Source: Thiomargarita sp. (GTDB taxonomy: Bacteria > Pseudomonadota > Gammaproteobacteria > Beggiatoales > Beggiatoaceae). From it: a stretch of DNA of 35,448 nucleotides. The position numbers were made by a program, and so were the translations under genes. Position 1 is the stretch's first letter. The number at the start of each line of letters is the position of its first letter. The stretch lies in NCBI GenBank assembly GCA_020726335.1, contig DYSU01000025.1, forward strand, positions 1 to 35,448. The letters are read 5' to 3'. This document shows positions 25,014 through 35,396 of this stretch, piece by piece. Below the pieces are notes generated by a model. The model saw only the letters and a list, made by a program, of their open reading frames with translations. It ran no database searches and was not told the DNA's origin.

Positions 25014-26326
25014 TTTTTGTGTCCTTTTAGGTTGGCTTTTTTCATCAAGCCTTCATACTGATGTGACATGAGATGTGATTGCACTTGCGCCATAAAATCC
25101 ATCACCACAACCACGATAATCAACAGTGATGTGCCACCAAAATAAAAAGGCACACTCCATTGTAAAGTTAAAAACTCAGGCAATAAACACACCGCAGTGA
25201 TATAAATCGCACCTGCCAAAGTCAAACGTGACATCACCGCATCAATGTATTGCGCAGTTTGAATACCTGGGCGAATACCTGGAATAAACGCGCCTGATTT
25301 TTTCAAATTATCGGCAGTTTCTTTAGGATTGAATACCAATGCAGTATAAAAAAAGCAAAAGAAAACAATCGCTAACGCATAAAACATCACATACAATGGT
25401 TGACCCGGAGACAAAGTTTGTGAAATGTCTTTCAACCAACCCATGCCTTCTACACTGCCAAACCAGCCGCCCAAAGTGGCAGGAAACAAGATAATGCTGG
25501 AAGCAAAAATGGGTGGAATCACGCCTGCCATGTTGAGTTTCAACGGCAAATGACTGCTTTGGCCTGCATACATTTTACGCCCAACTTGCCGCTTGGCATA
25601 ATTGACCGTGATACGCCGTTGGCCGCGCTCGACAAACACCACAAAAGCGGTGACCAATAACACGATGGCAAACAACAACAGCACGGTGATGACGTTCATT
25701 TGTCCCGTGCGCGTCAGCTCTAAAGTACCGCCGATGGCCGATGGCAAACCTGCCACAATACCCGCAAAGATAATCATGGAAATACCGTTGCCAATGCCGC
25801 GCTCTGTGATTTGTTCGCCCAACCACATCAAAAACATGGTGCCTGTGACCAAAGTCATGGCCGCAGTCACACGAAAACCAATACCCGATTCAACCACCAC
25901 GTTTTGGCTTTCCAACGCAATAGAAATTCCAATAGCTTGAAATGTGGCCAGCACCAAGGTGCCATAGCGGGTGTATTGGGTGATTTTACGCCGTCCTGCT
26001 TCACCTTCTTTTTTGATTTGTTCCAACTGCGGAGTGACCACAGTCAACAATTGCATGATGATGGAAGCGGAAATATAGGGCATGATACCGAGCGCGAATA
26101 CGGAGAAGCGTTGCAATGCGCCACCCGAAAACATGTTGAACATGTCTAAAATGGTGCCTTTTTGTTCGGCAAATAAACGCGCCAGTTGCACGGGGTCTAT
26201 ACCCGGGACAGGAATGAATGTCCCGATACGGTAAACAATCAACGCACCAACCAAAAACAACAGCCGTTGTTTCAGCTCGGTGAGTTTACCCCCAGAAGGT
26301 ATTGGAGAGAGGTTGCCAATGACCAT
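25010..26326 (-). CDS. secY: Preprotein translocase subunit SecY
   Basis: Channel subunit of the SecYEG translocon in the inner membrane. 438 residues with ten predicted membrane segments. Start region [21 protein letters not shown] is the first helix, and IPVPGIDP is typical. [23 protein letters not shown] covers the plug and second helix. The cytoplasmic loop [23 protein letters not shown], which contacts SecA and the ribosome, is intact (cited in part: [19 protein letters not shown]). The start shares one base with the rplO stop (TAATG), and the end overlaps rpmJ. Confidence 0.98.
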   Translation of the reverse strand: MVIGNLSPIPSGGKLTELKQRLLFLVGALIVYRIGTFIPVPGIDPVQLARLFAEQKGTILDMFNMFSGGALQRFSVFALGIMPYISASIIMQLLTVVTPQLEQIKKEGEAGRRKITQYTRYGTLVLATFQAIGISIALESQNVVVESGIGFRVTAAMTLVTGTMFLMWLGEQITERGIGNGISMIIFAGIVAGLPSAIGGTLELTRTGQMNVITVLLLFAIVLLVTAFVVFVERGQRRITVNYAKRQVGRKMYAGQSSHLPLKLNMAGVIPPIFASSIILFPATLGGWFGSVEGMGWLKDISQTLSPGQPLYVMFYALAIVFFCFFYTALVFNPKETADNLKKSGAFIPGIRPGIQTAQYIDAVMSRLTLAGAIYITAVCLLPEFLTLQWSVPFYFGGTSLLIIVVVVMDFMAQVQSHLMSHQYEGLMKKANLKGHKK

Positions 26327-26760
26327 TAGGCTTCGATTCGACCGCCTGCAGCTTCAATTGCGGCTTTTGCCCCTTGGGTCACGGCCAAACCTTTGATAAC
26401 CACGGCTTGTTCAATTGTGCCTGACGCAATGATTTTTACGGTTTTAATCACATCGCTGATTAGATTGGCTTTTTTCAATGCGTCCAAATCAATCGGGCTG
26501 TCAGTGACTTTGCTCAATTCATTTAACCGAATTTCATCGCGGGTCAGTTGTTTTTTTGAATTAAAACCGACTTTTGGCAAACGACGTTGCAAAGGCATTT
26601 GACCGCCTTCAAAACCCACTTTGTGAAAACCGCCTGCCCGTGAACTTTGGCCTTTATGGCCGCGCCCGCAGGTTTTACCCAAGCCGGAACCAATGCCGCG
26701 CCCGACCCTTTTGGCATTTTTTTTTGCCCCAGCATCAGGGCTTAAACTATTTAAACGCAT
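26326..26760 (-). CDS. rplO: 50S ribosomal protein L15
   Basis: Large-subunit assembly protein with a long N-terminal extension into rRNA. 144 residues from ATG 26760 ([14 protein letters not shown]). A start four codons earlier overlaps rpmD and is rejected. [20 protein letters not shown] and [17 protein letters not shown] are conserved L15 blocks. Between rpmD and secY in the spc operon, sharing a base with the latter. Confidence 0.97.
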   Translation of the reverse strand: MRLNSLSPDAGAKKNAKRVGRGIGSGLGKTCGRGHKGQSSRAGGFHKVGFEGGQMPLQRRLPKVGFNSKKQLTRDEIRLNELSKVTDSPIDLDALKKANLISDVIKTVKIIASGTIEQAVVIKGLAVTQGAKAAIEAAGGRIEA

Positions 26761-26761
26761 G

Positions 26762-26938
26762 TTATTCCTCAACTTTAACCATGTAGTACACTTTATTGAT
26801 CATGCCGCGCACTGCTGGGGTGTCTTCTAATTCCACTGTATGACGGATGCGACGTAAGCCTAAACCTACGATACACGCACGGTGTTTGGGCAAACGGCCA
26901 TATACACTTTTGGTTTGTGTGACTTTAATTGTTTTCAT
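26762..26938 (-). CDS. rpmD: 50S ribosomal protein L30
   Basis: 58 residues, below the usual cut-off for frame listing. Starts [20 protein letters not shown], then [14 protein letters not shown], and ends MVKVEE, matching L30 throughout. Three bases after rpsE and one base before the rplO ATG. Confidence 0.95.
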   Translation of the reverse strand: MKTIKVTQTKSVYGRLPKHRACIVGLGLRRIRHTVELEDTPAVRGMINKVYYMVKVEE

Positions 26939-26941
26939 GCT

Positions 26942-27457
26942 TTATCCCAAAATTTCTTCAACCGTTTTACCGCGTTTGGCAGCGATACTGGCAGGGTCTG
27001 CCATTGCGCTTAACGCTCTAAAACTGGCTCTGACCACATTGATTGGATTCGATGAACCGATGGTTTTGGCCAAAACGTCATGTACCCCAACCACATCAAA
27101 CACCGCACGCATCGCACCACCTGCGATAATCCCCGTGCCTTCTGAGGCAGGTTGCATATAAACGGTGGTCGCACCGTGGCGGGCTTTGATGGGATGTTGT
27201 AACGTATGACCGTCTTTCAAGTTGATTTTTTGCATGTTTTTGCGGGCGGCTTCCATTGCTTTTTGAATGGCCAACGGGACTTCACGGGCTTTGCCATAAC
27301 CAAAACCCACTTTGCCTTTGCCATCGCCGACCACCGTCAACGCACTGAAACTGAAAATCCGACCGCCTTTGACCACCTTGGCCACACGGTTGACGTTGAC
27401 CAAATGTTCAATTAAATCATCTGTTTTTTGTTGTTGCGCATTGTTGTTCGCTGCCAT
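26942..27457 (-). CDS. rpsE: 30S ribosomal protein S5
   Basis: Accuracy-related protein at the mRNA entry side of the 30S. 171 residues. The N-terminal Gln/Asn-rich lead (NNNAQQQ) is lineage-specific. [20 protein letters not shown] and [20 protein letters not shown] form the dsRNA-binding domain, and [20 protein letters not shown] the C-terminal domain. Lies 15 bases after rplR in the spc operon. Confidence 0.97.
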   Translation of the reverse strand: MAANNNAQQQKTDDLIEHLVNVNRVAKVVKGGRIFSFSALTVVGDGKGKVGFGYGKAREVPLAIQKAMEAARKNMQKINLKDGHTLQHPIKARHGATTVYMQPASEGTGIIAGGAMRAVFDVVGVHDVLAKTIGSSNPINVVRASFRALSAMADPASIAAKRGKTVEEILG

Positions 27458-27472
27458 CTCTTTACCTATGCC

Positions 27473-27823
27473 TTAGAAATTTAAGCCATTTTCACGGGCA
27501 GCTTCTGCCAGTGCTTTTAAACGACCATGATATTTGAACCCAGAACGGTCAAAAGCAACTTTTTCAACACCTGCTGCTTTGGCACGTTCGGCCACGGCTT
27601 TGCCGATAATGGCCGCAGCAGCGATATTACCGCCGTAACTGACTTGTTCCCGACATTGTTTGTCCAAACTGGAGGCACTGGCCAATACTTTGCCGTCTAC
27701 GGCCAACACTTGCGCATAGATATGTCTGGGGGTTTTATGCACGGTTAAACGGTCAATGCCCAATGTTTTAATTTTAGCTCTGGCGCGGCGTGAACGACGC
27801 AATCTTGCTGTTTTTTTATTCAT
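27473..27823 (-). CDS. rplR: 50S ribosomal protein L18
   Basis: Binds 5S rRNA in the central protuberance together with L5. 116 residues, with the basic N-terminus [16 protein letters not shown] and C-terminal [20 protein letters not shown], both typical of L18. Lies 13 bases after rplF. Confidence 0.97.
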   Translation of the reverse strand: MNKKTARLRRSRRARAKIKTLGIDRLTVHKTPRHIYAQVLAVDGKVLASASSLDKQCREQVSYGGNIAAAAIIGKAVAERAKAAGVEKVAFDRSGFKYHGRLKALAEAARENGLNF

Positions 27824-27836
27824 ATCCCAACCTTAA

Positions 27837-28370
27837 CTATTTTTTCTTGGCTTCTTTGAGACTGACTTGCTCATCGACATAACGAATTCCCTTGCCTTTA
27901 TAAGGCTCAGGTGGACGATAGGCGCGAATATTGGCGGCCACTTGTCCAACTTTTTGTTTGTCATGGCCAGAAACAGTGATTTCTGTTTGGCTGGGCGTTT
28001 CAATGCTGATACCATCAGGAATAGCAAACGTAACAGGATGAGAAAAACCCAAAGTTAAATTAAGTGTTTGCCCTTGAAGTGCGGCGCGATAACCCACGCC
28101 GTTGAGTTTCAATTTTTTGGCAAAACCTTGACTGACGCCCAACACCATGTTATTGAGCAACGCACGGGTGGTGCCTGACAGCGCATTGGCTAAAATAGAG
28201 CTGTCTTTAGGGGCAAAAGTCAATACCCCCTCTTCTAATTGCACCGCCACTTTTTGATGAACGGTGTGTGATAATTCACCTTTGCTACCTGTCACGCTGA
28301 TTTGTGCGTGATTAATTTTCACTTCAACCCCAGCAGGTATCACAATGGGGTTTTTTGCAACTCTTGACAT
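27837..28370 (-). CDS. rplF: 50S ribosomal protein L6
   Basis: Located near the factor-binding site of the 50S. 177 residues with the two tandem L6 folds. [17 protein letters not shown] starts the first and [20 protein letters not shown] the second. The conserved end [16 protein letters not shown] is present, followed by KEAKKK. Lies 12 bases after rpsH. Confidence 0.97.
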   Translation of the reverse strand: MSRVAKNPIVIPAGVEVKINHAQISVTGSKGELSHTVHQKVAVQLEEGVLTFAPKDSSILANALSGTTRALLNNMVLGVSQGFAKKLKLNGVGYRAALQGQTLNLTLGFSHPVTFAIPDGISIETPSQTEITVSGHDKQKVGQVAANIRAYRPPEPYKGKGIRYVDEQVSLKEAKKK

Positions 28371-28382
28371 AACCTACTCCGC

Positions 28383-28775
28383 CTACGAAACGTAACACAG
28401 GATTTCGCCACCGTGGCCTGCGGCGCGAGCAGCACGGTCTGTCATCAATCCTTTGGATGTGGAAACCACAGCAATACCCAATCCACCCATGATCGTAGGC
28501 AAATCACTCTTGCTTTTATAAATGCGTAATCCAGGACGACTGACCCGTTTAACCTGAGATATAACGCCTTTACCTTGAAAATATTTTAAGGTAACGTTTA
28601 ATAAAGGTTTAACACCTTCAGTGACTGCATAATCAGCGATATAGCCCTCTTCTTTTAATAATTCAGCAATTGCTTTTTTAACTTTAGAAGCGGGCATTTG
28701 TACACTGACTTTTTCGGCAGATTGGCCGTTACGGATGCGGGTCAACATATCCGCAATAGGGTCACTCATACTCAT
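28383..28775 (-). CDS. rpsH: 30S ribosomal protein S8
   Basis: Primary binder of 16S rRNA helix 21 and, in E. coli, translational repressor of the spc operon. 130 residues; [16 protein letters not shown] begins at residue 3, so the start may be two codons later. C-terminal [20 protein letters not shown] and [10 protein letters not shown] are standard. Lies 13 bases after rpsN. Confidence 0.97.
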   Translation of the reverse strand: MSMSDPIADMLTRIRNGQSAEKVSVQMPASKVKKAIAELLKEEGYIADYAVTEGVKPLLNVTLKYFQGKGVISQVKRVSRPGLRIYKSKSDLPTIMGGLGIAVVSTSKGLMTDRAARAAGHGGEILCYVS

Positions 28776-28788
28776 TCAATTTTTCCTT

Positions 28789-29094
28789 TTACCAACTGGC
28801 CTTGACTAAGCCCGGAACATAACCTTGCATGGCCATCTCACGCAATTTGTTGCGTGATAAACCAAATTTACGATAAAACCCGTGCGGTCTGCCTGTCACT
28901 TGACAACGGTTACGCAAACGGCAAGGGCTGGAATTGCGTGGCAAAGCTTGCAATTTCATTTGTGCATCTTCACGCTCTTCCATGCTTAAGCCCATATTAA
29001 CAATGGCTTTTTTCAGGCTTTCCCGTTTATCCGCATATTTTTTAACCGCTTTTTGACGCTTCAATTCACGATTAATCATTGATTGTTTTGCCAT
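28789..29094 (-). CDS. rpsN: 30S ribosomal protein S14 (zinc-independent type)
   Basis: Head protein of the 30S. At 101 residues it is the long form. The paired CxxC zinc motif of short S14 is missing; instead [20 protein letters not shown] is seen, then [20 protein letters not shown]. Three bases after rplE in the spc operon. Confidence 0.97.
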   Translation of the reverse strand: MAKQSMINRELKRQKAVKKYADKRESLKKAIVNMGLSMEEREDAQMKLQALPRNSSPCRLRNRCQVTGRPHGFYRKFGLSRNKLREMAMQGYVPGLVKASW

Positions 29095-29097
29095 CTG

Positions 29098-29643
29098 TTA
29101 TCCTTTGCTTTTAAGCGGGAAACTAAATGCGGTCAATAAAGCACGACCTTCTTCATCGCTTTTGGCTGAAGTGGTGATGCAAATATCCATGCCGCGCAAA
29201 ACGTCGATTTTATCATAATCGACTTCAGGAAAGATAATTTGTTCTTTGACACCCAAGCTATAATTGCCACGGCCATCAAACGCTTTACCGCTGAAACCAC
29301 GAAAATCACGAATCCGTGGAATCGCAATGCTGATTAAACGGTCTAAAAATTCATACATCCGCTCGCGGCGCAAAGTCACTTTACAACCGATGGGCCATTC
29401 TTCACGCACTTTAAAACCCGCAATGGATTTACGCGCTTTAGTGACCACAGGTTTTTGCCCCGCAATCGCTTGCATATCGTTCACAGCATTGTCGATGATT
29501 TTTTTATCGCCAATGGCTTCACCTAAACCCATGTTTAAAGTGATTTTTTCGATTTTAGGCACTTGCATAATGCTTTTGTAGCCAAATTGCTGCATCAACT
29601 TGGGTACAACGTCATCTTTGTAAAATTGTTGTAATCTCGCCAT
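29098..29643 (-). CDS. rplE: 50S ribosomal protein L5
   Basis: Binds 5S rRNA and contacts the P-site tRNA. 181 residues, about two more than in E. coli. Conserved blocks include [34 protein letters not shown] and the end [19 protein letters not shown]. Lies nine bases after rplX. Confidence 0.97.
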   Translation of the reverse strand: MARLQQFYKDDVVPKLMQQFGYKSIMQVPKIEKITLNMGLGEAIGDKKIIDNAVNDMQAIAGQKPVVTKARKSIAGFKVREEWPIGCKVTLRRERMYEFLDRLISIAIPRIRDFRGFSGKAFDGRGNYSLGVKEQIIFPEVDYDKIDVLRGMDICITTSAKSDEEGRALLTAFSFPLKSKG

Positions 29644-29652
29644 TTTTATACC

Positions 29653-29970
29653 TTAAACATCAATCACTTCTTGAGTAGATTTGAAGATACGCACTTTTTG
29701 TCCATCTTCAAGCATTTTAAAGCCAACGCGGTCAGCTTTGCCCGATTCTAAATTGAAGACAGCCACATTAGAAACATGCAAAGGCATTTCTCGGTCTAAA
29801 ATGCCGCCTTCAACACCCCGTTGCGGGTTGGGTCTGACATGTTTTTTGACTAAATTGATATTTTCAACCACAACCCTGTCATTGGCGGCAATTCGAATCA
29901 CTTTACCGCGTTTACCTTTGTCTTTTCCGGTGATGACCATGACTTCATCACCAGTTTTAATCTTGCGCAT
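29653..29970 (-). CDS. rplX: 50S ribosomal protein L24
   Basis: Assembly-initiating protein of the 50S at the tunnel exit. 105 residues. The KOW motif [20 protein letters not shown] is at 7-26, followed by [20 protein letters not shown]. Lies 12 bases after rplN. Confidence 0.97.
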   Translation of the reverse strand: MRKIKTGDEVMVITGKDKGKRGKVIRIAANDRVVVENINLVKKHVRPNPQRGVEGGILDREMPLHVSNVAVFNLESGKADRVGFKMLEDGQKVRIFKSTQEVIDV

Positions 29971-29982
29971 GTGCTTTCTGCC

Positions 29983-30351
29983 TTATAATACTTCGGGTGC
30001 CAATGAAATGATTTTCATAAACCGTTCACCGCGCAACTCGCGGGTCACAGGGCCAAAAATCCGTGTACCAATCGGTTGTAATTGGTTGTTCAATAAAACA
30101 GCGGCATTGCCGTCAAAACGAATCACTGAGCCATCGCGCCGTCTCACGCCTTTTGCCGTTCTGACAATCACCGCATTGTAAACGTCGCCTTTTTTCACTT
30201 TACCGCGTGGAATGGCTTCTTTAATGGTCACTTTGATGATGTCACCAATGCCCGCATAACGGCGATGTGAACCACCCAATACTTTGATGCACATCATGCG
30301 ACGCGCACCACTGTTGTCTGCTGCCTCCAGCATACTTTGCATTTGAATCAT
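29983..30351 (-). CDS. rplN: 50S ribosomal protein L14
   Basis: Forms an intersubunit bridge and is the contact for the silencing factor RsfS. 122 residues. [20 protein letters not shown] and [20 protein letters not shown] are characteristic, as is the end [12 protein letters not shown]. First gene of the E. coli-style spc set. The gap to rpsQ is two bases, so no operon break is seen here. Confidence 0.97.
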   Translation of the reverse strand: MIQMQSMLEAADNSGARRMMCIKVLGGSHRRYAGIGDIIKVTIKEAIPRGKVKKGDVYNAVIVRTAKGVRRRDGSVIRFDGNAAVLLNNQLQPIGTRIFGPVTRELRGERFMKIISLAPEVL

Positions 30352-30353
30352 GT

Positions 30354-30611
30354 CTAACCCCTTGCACGCTCTGCAATTTCATGCAATACCCAAGATTTGG
30401 TCTTGGAAATTGGACGTGTTTGCCTAATCACCACGGTGTCGCCTTCATGACATTGATTGTCTTCGTCATGAACATGCAATTTGGTCGAACGTTTGATGTA
30501 TTTGCCATACAACGGATGTTTTTCCGTGCGTTCAATCAAAACGGTAATGGTTTTATCCATTTTATCACTGACCACGCGGCCAGTAAGGGTACGGAACAGA
30601 GCCTCACTCAT
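30354..30611 (-). CDS. rpsQ: 30S ribosomal protein S17
   Basis: Binds 16S rRNA helices in the 30S body. 85 residues with [20 protein letters not shown] and [20 protein letters not shown], the OB-fold pattern of S17. Overlaps rpmC by four bases. Confidence 0.97.
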   Translation of the reverse strand: MSEALFRTLTGRVVSDKMDKTITVLIERTEKHPLYGKYIKRSTKLHVHDEDNQCHEGDTVVIRQTRPISKTKSWVLHEIAERARG

Positions 30612-30802
30612 GCTTGTTTACCTTTTTCATGTAATATCGTTTTTACTCGGGCAATATTACGGCGTACCGCTTGCAATTGCGTATGACGATTGAGTTGGTC
30701 AATCCCTTTTTGCATTCTCAGGCTGAATTGCTCTTTCAGCAATTCGTGTAAAGATTCATGCAATTGGGTCGCATTTTTTTCTCTTAATTCACTGGCATTC
30801 AT
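30608..30802 (-). CDS. rpmC: 50S ribosomal protein L29
   Basis: Two-helix protein at the tunnel exit that helps dock SRP and trigger factor. 64 residues, with [20 protein letters not shown] and [17 protein letters not shown]. Its ATG shares one base with the rplP stop (TAATG), and its end overlaps rpsQ by four bases. Confidence 0.96.
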   Translation of the reverse strand: MNASELREKNATQLHESLHELLKEQFSLRMQKGIDQLNRHTQLQAVRRNIARVKTILHEKGKQA

Positions 30803-31215
30803 TACATCACCGTCCGACTGACAAAAGAGGTTCTAACAGGCAATTTCGCCGCTGCCAATTGAAACGCTTTGCGCGCGATTTCTTCAGAAACCCCTTCAAT
30901 TTCATACAGCATACGGCCGGGTTGAACCAAAGCTACCCAATATTCAACACTGCCTTTACCTTTCCCCATCCGCACTTCCAAAGGTTTTTTGGTGATGGGT
31001 TTGTCTGGAAAAATGCGAATCCACAATTTACCGCTGCGTTTAACTTGACGGCTAATGGTACGCCGAGCGGCTTCAATCTGCCGCGCTGTGACGCGGCCAC
31101 GGTCAGTGGCTTGTAAACCAAAAGTGCCAAAGCTCACTTGGTTGCCGCGCAGAGCCAAACCTCTGTTTTTACCTTTATGCTGTTTTCTAAATTTTGTTCG
31201 TTTTGGTTGGAGCAT
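30802..31215 (-). CDS. rplP: 50S ribosomal protein L16
   Basis: Contacts the A-site tRNA elbow and is needed for late 50S assembly. 137 residues. Starts [20 protein letters not shown], with [20 protein letters not shown] and [20 protein letters not shown] in the core. This second block includes the Arg (in QPGRML) hydroxylated in some gammaproteobacteria. Five bases after rpsC. Confidence 0.97.
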   Translation of the reverse strand: MLQPKRTKFRKQHKGKNRGLALRGNQVSFGTFGLQATDRGRVTARQIEAARRTISRQVKRSGKLWIRIFPDKPITKKPLEVRMGKGKGSVEYWVALVQPGRMLYEIEGVSEEIARKAFQLAAAKLPVRTSFVSRTVM

Positions 31216-31220
31216 AGCGA

Positions 31221-31886
31221 TTACCTTTTATCCGTCACGGCGACCACATCTTCACGACGACCGATGATTTCACCTTTGAAAATCCAAACTTTAACGCCAA
31301 TTACCCCATAAGTGGTATGCGCTTCGGCAAAACCATAATCAATATCGGCCCGCAAGGTGTGCAAAGGCACGCGACCTTCACGATACCATTCAGTGCGGGC
31401 GATTTCTGCCCCATTCAAACGGCCCGCGACATTGATCCGCATCCCTTGCGCGCCCAAACGCATGGCATTGCTGACCGCACGTTTCATTGCGCGACGAAAC
31501 ATGATACGACGCTCTAATTGTTGTGCCACGCTTTCTGCCACCAATTGGGCATCGGTTTCAGGTTTGCGAATTTCTTCCACGCTCAAATGCACAGGAATGC
31601 CCATCATTTTGGCCACTTCTTTGCGCAATTTATCGATGTCATCGCCTTTTTTACCAATCACAATCCCAGGGCGGGCGGTGCGAATGATGATTTTGGCCGT
31701 CTTGGCGGGGCGTTCAATACGGATGCTGCTGACCGACGCATGGGCCAATTTTGCTTTTAAAAATTCGCGTACTTTTAAGTCAGTATTTAAATAATCGGCG
31801 TAATTTTTGGTGTTTGCATACCATTTGGATGACCAATCGTTAATCACACCAAGACGAAAACCGACTGGATGAACTTTTTGTCCCAT
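31221..31886 (-). CDS. rpsC: 30S ribosomal protein S3
   Basis: Lines the mRNA entry channel and has helicase-like activity on mRNA. 221 residues from ATG 31886 ([18 protein letters not shown]). The frame extends 43 codons upstream into rplV, which is rejected. The KH type II loop [16 protein letters not shown] and the C-terminal [19 protein letters not shown] are standard. Eleven bases after rplV. Confidence 0.97.
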   Translation of the reverse strand: MGQKVHPVGFRLGVINDWSSKWYANTKNYADYLNTDLKVREFLKAKLAHASVSSIRIERPAKTAKIIIRTARPGIVIGKKGDDIDKLRKEVAKMMGIPVHLSVEEIRKPETDAQLVAESVAQQLERRIMFRRAMKRAVSNAMRLGAQGMRINVAGRLNGAEIARTEWYREGRVPLHTLRADIDYGFAEAHTTYGVIGVKVWIFKGEIIGRREDVVAVTDKR

Positions 31887-31897
31887 AATACCCTCTC

Positions 31898-32236
31898 TTA
31901 GTAGGTTTTCTCGGTAACACCGATACAAATGTGGCTGCTGCGTTTTAAAATTCTCGCCCCACGGCCTTTGGCGCGTGCGCGCAAACGCTTCATGGTTGGA
32001 CCTTCGTTGACCCAAGCAGAAGACACATACAATTCATCAATGTCCGCATTTTCATTGTGTTCTGCGTTGGCAATCGCCGAATTTAACACTTTTTTGACCA
32101 GTTCGCCTGATTTTTTGTGGCTAAATTCTAAAATATTCAACGCTTTTTCCACGGGCAGACCACGAATTTGATCCACCACCAAACGGCATTTTTGGGGAGA
32201 CACACGGGCATATTTTAAAGTGGCTTTGACTTCCAT
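31898..32236 (-). CDS. rplV: 50S ribosomal protein L22
   Basis: Its beta-hairpin lines the peptide exit tunnel and is a macrolide-resistance site. 112 residues. [20 protein letters not shown] and the hairpin [20 protein letters not shown] are intact, with no insertion or deletion in the hairpin. Nine bases after rpsS. Confidence 0.97.
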   Translation of the reverse strand: MEVKATLKYARVSPQKCRLVVDQIRGLPVEKALNILEFSHKKSGELVKKVLNSAIANAEHNENADIDELYVSSAWVNEGPTMKRLRARAKGRGARILKRSSHICIGVTEKTY

Positions 32237-32245
32237 TGGCCTCTC

Positions 32246-32521
32246 CTAACGTTTCGCTTTCTTATCAGCGACATGACCGCGATAAGTACGGGTCAATGCA
32301 AATTCACCCAATTTGTGACCCACCATGTTTTCTGAAATGAAAACAGGCACATGCTGTTTACCGTTGTGTACGGCAATGGTCAAGCCGACCATATCAGGCA
32401 AAACCATAGAACGACGTGACCACGTTTTAATCGGGCGTTTGTTGCCCGTTTCGCGTGCTTCGTCAATTTTCTTTAATAAATGTAGGTCAACAAAAGGACC
32501 TTTTTTAATTGAACGTGGCAT
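32246..32521 (-). CDS. rpsS: 30S ribosomal protein S19
   Basis: Head protein that forms a complex with S13. 91 residues; [20 protein letters not shown] and [20 protein letters not shown], then [20 protein letters not shown], are all conserved. Eleven bases after rplB. Confidence 0.97.
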   Translation of the reverse strand: MPRSIKKGPFVDLHLLKKIDEARETGNKRPIKTWSRRSMVLPDMVGLTIAVHNGKQHVPVFISENMVGHKLGEFALTRTYRGHVADKKAKR

Positions 32522-32532
32522 AGTTGACCTCT

Positions 32533-33354
32533 TTATTTACGACGGCGAACAATCATTTTATCCGTGCGTTTATTGCGACGGGTTTTAGCACCTTTGGTTG
32601 GGAAACCCCAAGGTGTGACAGGATGACGACCGCCTGATGTACGACCTTCACCACCACCGTGTGGGTGGTCAACAGGGTTCATGGCCACACCGCGCACGGT
32701 TGGACGAATACCGCGCCAGCGCGTTGCCCCTGCTTTGCCTAAAGAGCGTAAGTTGTGTTCAGAATTGCTGACTTCGCCGATGGTGGCGCGACATTCGGCC
32801 AACACTTTACGCATTTCACCTGAGCGCAAACGCAATGTGGCATATTTGCCTTCGCGGGCAACCAATTGGGCAAAACCACCTGCACTGCGTACCATTTGCG
32901 CCCCTTTGGCGGGCTTTAATTCGACACAATGCACGGTGCTACCAACGGGAATATTTTGCAAAGGCAAGCAATTGCCCACTTTAATCGCCACTTGAGAGCC
33001 AGAAACCACTTGCGCCCCTTGACTCAAACCTTTGGGCGCGATGATATAGCGGCGTTCGCCATCATGATAAACCACTAACGCAATATGTGCGCTGCGGTTT
33101 GGGTCGTATTCTAAACGTTCAACTGTACCAACAATCTCATCTTTATCCCGTTTGAAATCAACGATACGATAATGTTGTTTGTGTCCACCACCACGGTGAC
33201 GTACCGTGATATGGCCATTGTTGTTGCGTCCACCTTTTTTATTTTTCTTTTCAATTAAAGGCGCGTGCGGCGCACCTTTATGTAAGTCAGGCGAAACCAC
33301 TTTGATAACAAAGCGGCGACCTGGCGAAGTGGGTTTAGTTTTTACCAGAGCCAT
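32533..33354 (-). CDS. rplB: 50S ribosomal protein L2
   Basis: Large-subunit protein essential for subunit joining and peptidyl transfer. 273 residues. [20 protein letters not shown] begins it, [20 protein letters not shown] is the RNA-binding segment, and [20 protein letters not shown] carries the His equivalent to E. coli His229. Fourteen bases after rplW. Confidence 0.98.
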   Translation of the reverse strand: MALVKTKPTSPGRRFVIKVVSPDLHKGAPHAPLIEKKNKKGGRNNNGHITVRHRGGGHKQHYRIVDFKRDKDEIVGTVERLEYDPNRSAHIALVVYHDGERRYIIAPKGLSQGAQVVSGSQVAIKVGNCLPLQNIPVGSTVHCVELKPAKGAQMVRSAGGFAQLVAREGKYATLRLRSGEMRKVLAECRATIGEVSNSEHNLRSLGKAGATRWRGIRPTVRGVAMNPVDHPHGGGEGRTSGGRHPVTPWGFPTKGAKTRRNKRTDKMIVRRRK

Positions 33355-33368
33355 AAAACAATCTTTCC

Positions 33369-33692
33369 TTAATCAACGCCAATTTGAATGTCAAAACCTT
33401 GTTTGAGGCCGACATAGGCTTTTTTCCAATCTGAACGTTTACCAAGGCGGCGACCAAAGGTTTTGGTTTTCCCTTTAACATTCAGGGTTTGTACGGATTC
33501 AACTTCGACTTTAAATAAGGATTCAATCGCTTGTTTAATTTCATGTTTAGTCGCATCTTTAACGACTTTAAACACAAACTGGCGATTTTTTTCCCCTAAA
33601 ATAGTCGATTTTTCCGAAATGTGCGGCGATAACAACACTTGCATTAAGCGCGATTTTTTTGCCGTTTCAGGTTGATATGTTGCAAGTTTCAT
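33369..33692 (-). CDS. rplW: 50S ribosomal protein L23
   Basis: Tunnel-exit protein that docks trigger factor and SRP. 107 residues, a few more than in E. coli, because of an N-terminal lead ([14 protein letters not shown]) before [36 protein letters not shown] is conserved. Its ATG shares one base with the rplD stop (TAATG at 33692), which supports the longer start. Confidence 0.95.
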   Translation of the reverse strand: MKLATYQPETAKKSRLMQVLLSPHISEKSTILGEKNRQFVFKVVKDATKHEIKQAIESLFKVEVESVQTLNVKGKTKTFGRRLGKRSDWKKAYVGLKQGFDIQIGVD

Positions 33693-34312
33693 TAACCAAG
33701 ACGCTCCTCAAGTTGTTTTAGTGCCGTTTTGGATACAATCACTTTGTCGGCACTGACCAAATCGACAGGGCTGATGGTTGCAGGGGTTGCTAAATTGACA
33801 TAACGTAAATTGCGAGCAGAACGCGCCAAATTATCATTAATTTCATCAGCAATCAATAAAAAACGGCCTTTAGCAAAAATACTTAATTGTTTGACCAATT
33901 CACGGGTTTTGGGAACGCTGACGTTGATTTCATCTACGGTCACCAAACGATCTTGTCTGACCAATTCAGACAAAATAGAACGCATCGCTGCGCGATACAT
34001 TTTTCTATTCAATTTCTGCTCATAATTGGCAGGGCGGGCGGCAAAAGTCACCCCACCACCCCGCCAAATAGGCCCTGTCGAACAACCTGCACGGGCGCGG
34101 CCTGTGCCTTTTTGCCGCCAAGGTTTGGCACTGCCACCTGCGACATCTGAACGTGATTTTTGCGCCCGTGTCCCTGCACGCGCACCCGCCAAATAAGCGG
34201 TCACGGTTTGATGAATCAAACCCGCTTTATAATCGGCCGAAAAAACAGCTTCTGCAACGGATAAAGTGCCGCTTTGCCCTGTATCGCCTATTGTTTGTAC
34301 ATAAAGTTCCAC
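33692..34312 (-). CDS. rplD: 50S ribosomal protein L4
   Basis: Tunnel-constriction protein and, in E. coli, autogenous regulator of the S10 operon. 206 residues, GTG start at 34312 with GGGG shortly upstream. The extended loop KPWRQKGTGRARAGCSTGPI WRGGGV (written here in two parts) reaches the tunnel and is complete. C-terminal SADKVIVSKTALKQLEERL is typical. Eight bases after rplC. Confidence 0.97.
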   Translation of the reverse strand: MELYVQTIGDTGQSGTLSVAEAVFSADYKAGLIHQTVTAYLAGARAGTRAQKSRSDVAGGSAKPWRQKGTGRARAGCSTGPIWRGGGVTFAARPANYEQKLNRKMYRAAMRSILSELVRQDRLVTVDEINVSVPKTRELVKQLSIFAKGRFLLIADEINDNLARSARNLRYVNLATPATISPVDLVSADKVIVSKTALKQLEERLG

Positions 34313-34320
34313 GTTACCCC

Positions 34321-34965
34321 CTAAGCTGTTGCTTTTACGGCTGGACGAACCAACACATCACCACCTGGCGCACCCGGAATACCGCCTTTTACCAGCAATA
34401 AATGACGCTCAATATCCACGCTGATCACTTCTAAAGTTTGTACTGTGCGCCGTACATTCCCCATATGCCCCGCCATTTTTTTGCCTTTGAACACCCGTCC
34501 AGGTGTTTGGTTTTGGCCGGTTGAGCCATGGGCGCGATGCGACAATGAGTTGCCGTGGCTGGCATCTTGGGTACTGAAATGGTGCCGTTTAACGGGACCT
34601 GCAAAACCTTTACCCTTAGATTTGCCCGTCACATCCACTTTTTGGCCTGCGGCAAAAATGTCCACTTTAATTTCACTGCCCAAAGAGAAACCTACGATTT
34701 CTGCTTCAGTCAAACGAAATTCCCACAAACCTCGTCCGGGAATCACTTCTGCTTTGGCCATGTGACCCGCCAGAGGCTTATTCACCCGATTCGCCTTGCG
34801 TGTACCACAAGTGACTTGAATTGCGTTATAACCTTCTTTTTCCACAGTTTTAATCTGCGATACAAAATTTGGGGTCATTTCAATCACGGTGACAGGGGTT
34901 GAACTGCCATCTTCTTGAAAGATGCGCATCATACCGCGCTTTTTCCCCACCATACCAATTGCCAT
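34321..34965 (-). CDS. rplC: 50S ribosomal protein L3
   Basis: Early assembly protein close to the peptidyl transferase centre. 214 residues. Starts [20 protein letters not shown]. The loop [20 protein letters not shown] includes the Gln that PrmB methylates in E. coli (GQNQTPG). C-terminal [20 protein letters not shown] is standard. Lies 41 bases after rpsJ. Confidence 0.98.
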   Translation of the reverse strand: MAIGMVGKKRGMMRIFQEDGSSTPVTVIEMTPNFVSQIKTVEKEGYNAIQVTCGTRKANRVNKPLAGHMAKAEVIPGRGLWEFRLTEAEIVGFSLGSEIKVDIFAAGQKVDVTGKSKGKGFAGPVKRHHFSTQDASHGNSLSHRAHGSTGQNQTPGRVFKGKKMAGHMGNVRRTVQTLEVISVDIERHLLLVKGGIPGAPGGDVLVRPAVKATA

Positions 34966-35006
34966 TACTTAATCCTCATAAATAAAACAGCCGTTTTCTA
35001 CGCTGA

Positions 35007-35318
35007 TTAATTCAGTTTAATCTGAACTTCTACACCGGCAGCTAAATCTAGCTTCATTAAAGCATCCACGGTTTTATCTGTTGGATCAAGAATATCTAAC
35101 AAACGTTTATAAGTGCGAATTTCATATTGATCGCGTGCGTCTTTATTGACATGAGGCGAAATCAACACAGTAAACCGTTCTTTTTTGGTGGGCAAAGGAA
35201 TCGGTCCTTTTAATTGCGCCCCTGTGCGGCGCGCTGTTTCCACAATTTCCCGTGCAGATTGATCAATCAAACGATGATCAAATGCTTTAAGACGGATACG
35301 AATTCTTTGGTTAGCCAT
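35007..35318 (-). CDS. rpsJ: 30S ribosomal protein S10
   Basis: Head protein of the 30S and, with NusB, part of antitermination complexes. 103 residues; [40 protein letters not shown] and the end [14 protein letters not shown] match. It opens the S10 operon. The gap to the upstream tuf stop is 78 bases and contains a terminator, leaving a leader of at most about 43 bases. That is too short for an E. coli-style L4-responsive S10 leader. Confidence 0.98.
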   Translation of the reverse strand: MANQRIRIRLKAFDHRLIDQSAREIVETARRTGAQLKGPIPLPTKKERFTVLISPHVNKDARDQYEIRTYKRLLDILDPTDKTVDALMKLDLAAGVEVQIKLN

Positions 35319-35361
35319 TCATTTAACCTAAAAAAGTGAGCCTATAGATGTTCGTGTTGCG

Positions 35362-35389
35362 AAAAAAAACACAGCCACGCCGTGTTTTT
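35362..35389 (-). terminator. Intrinsic terminator between tuf and rpsJ
   Basis: On the minus strand AAAAACAC (35389-35382) pairs with GTGTTTTT (35372-35365) around GGCGTGGCT, and the T-run continues to 35362 (eight Ts in all). It lies eight bases after the tuf stop. The lower stem is A-T only, so read-through into rpsJ is likely. Confidence 0.65.
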
Positions 35390-35396
35390 CCATATA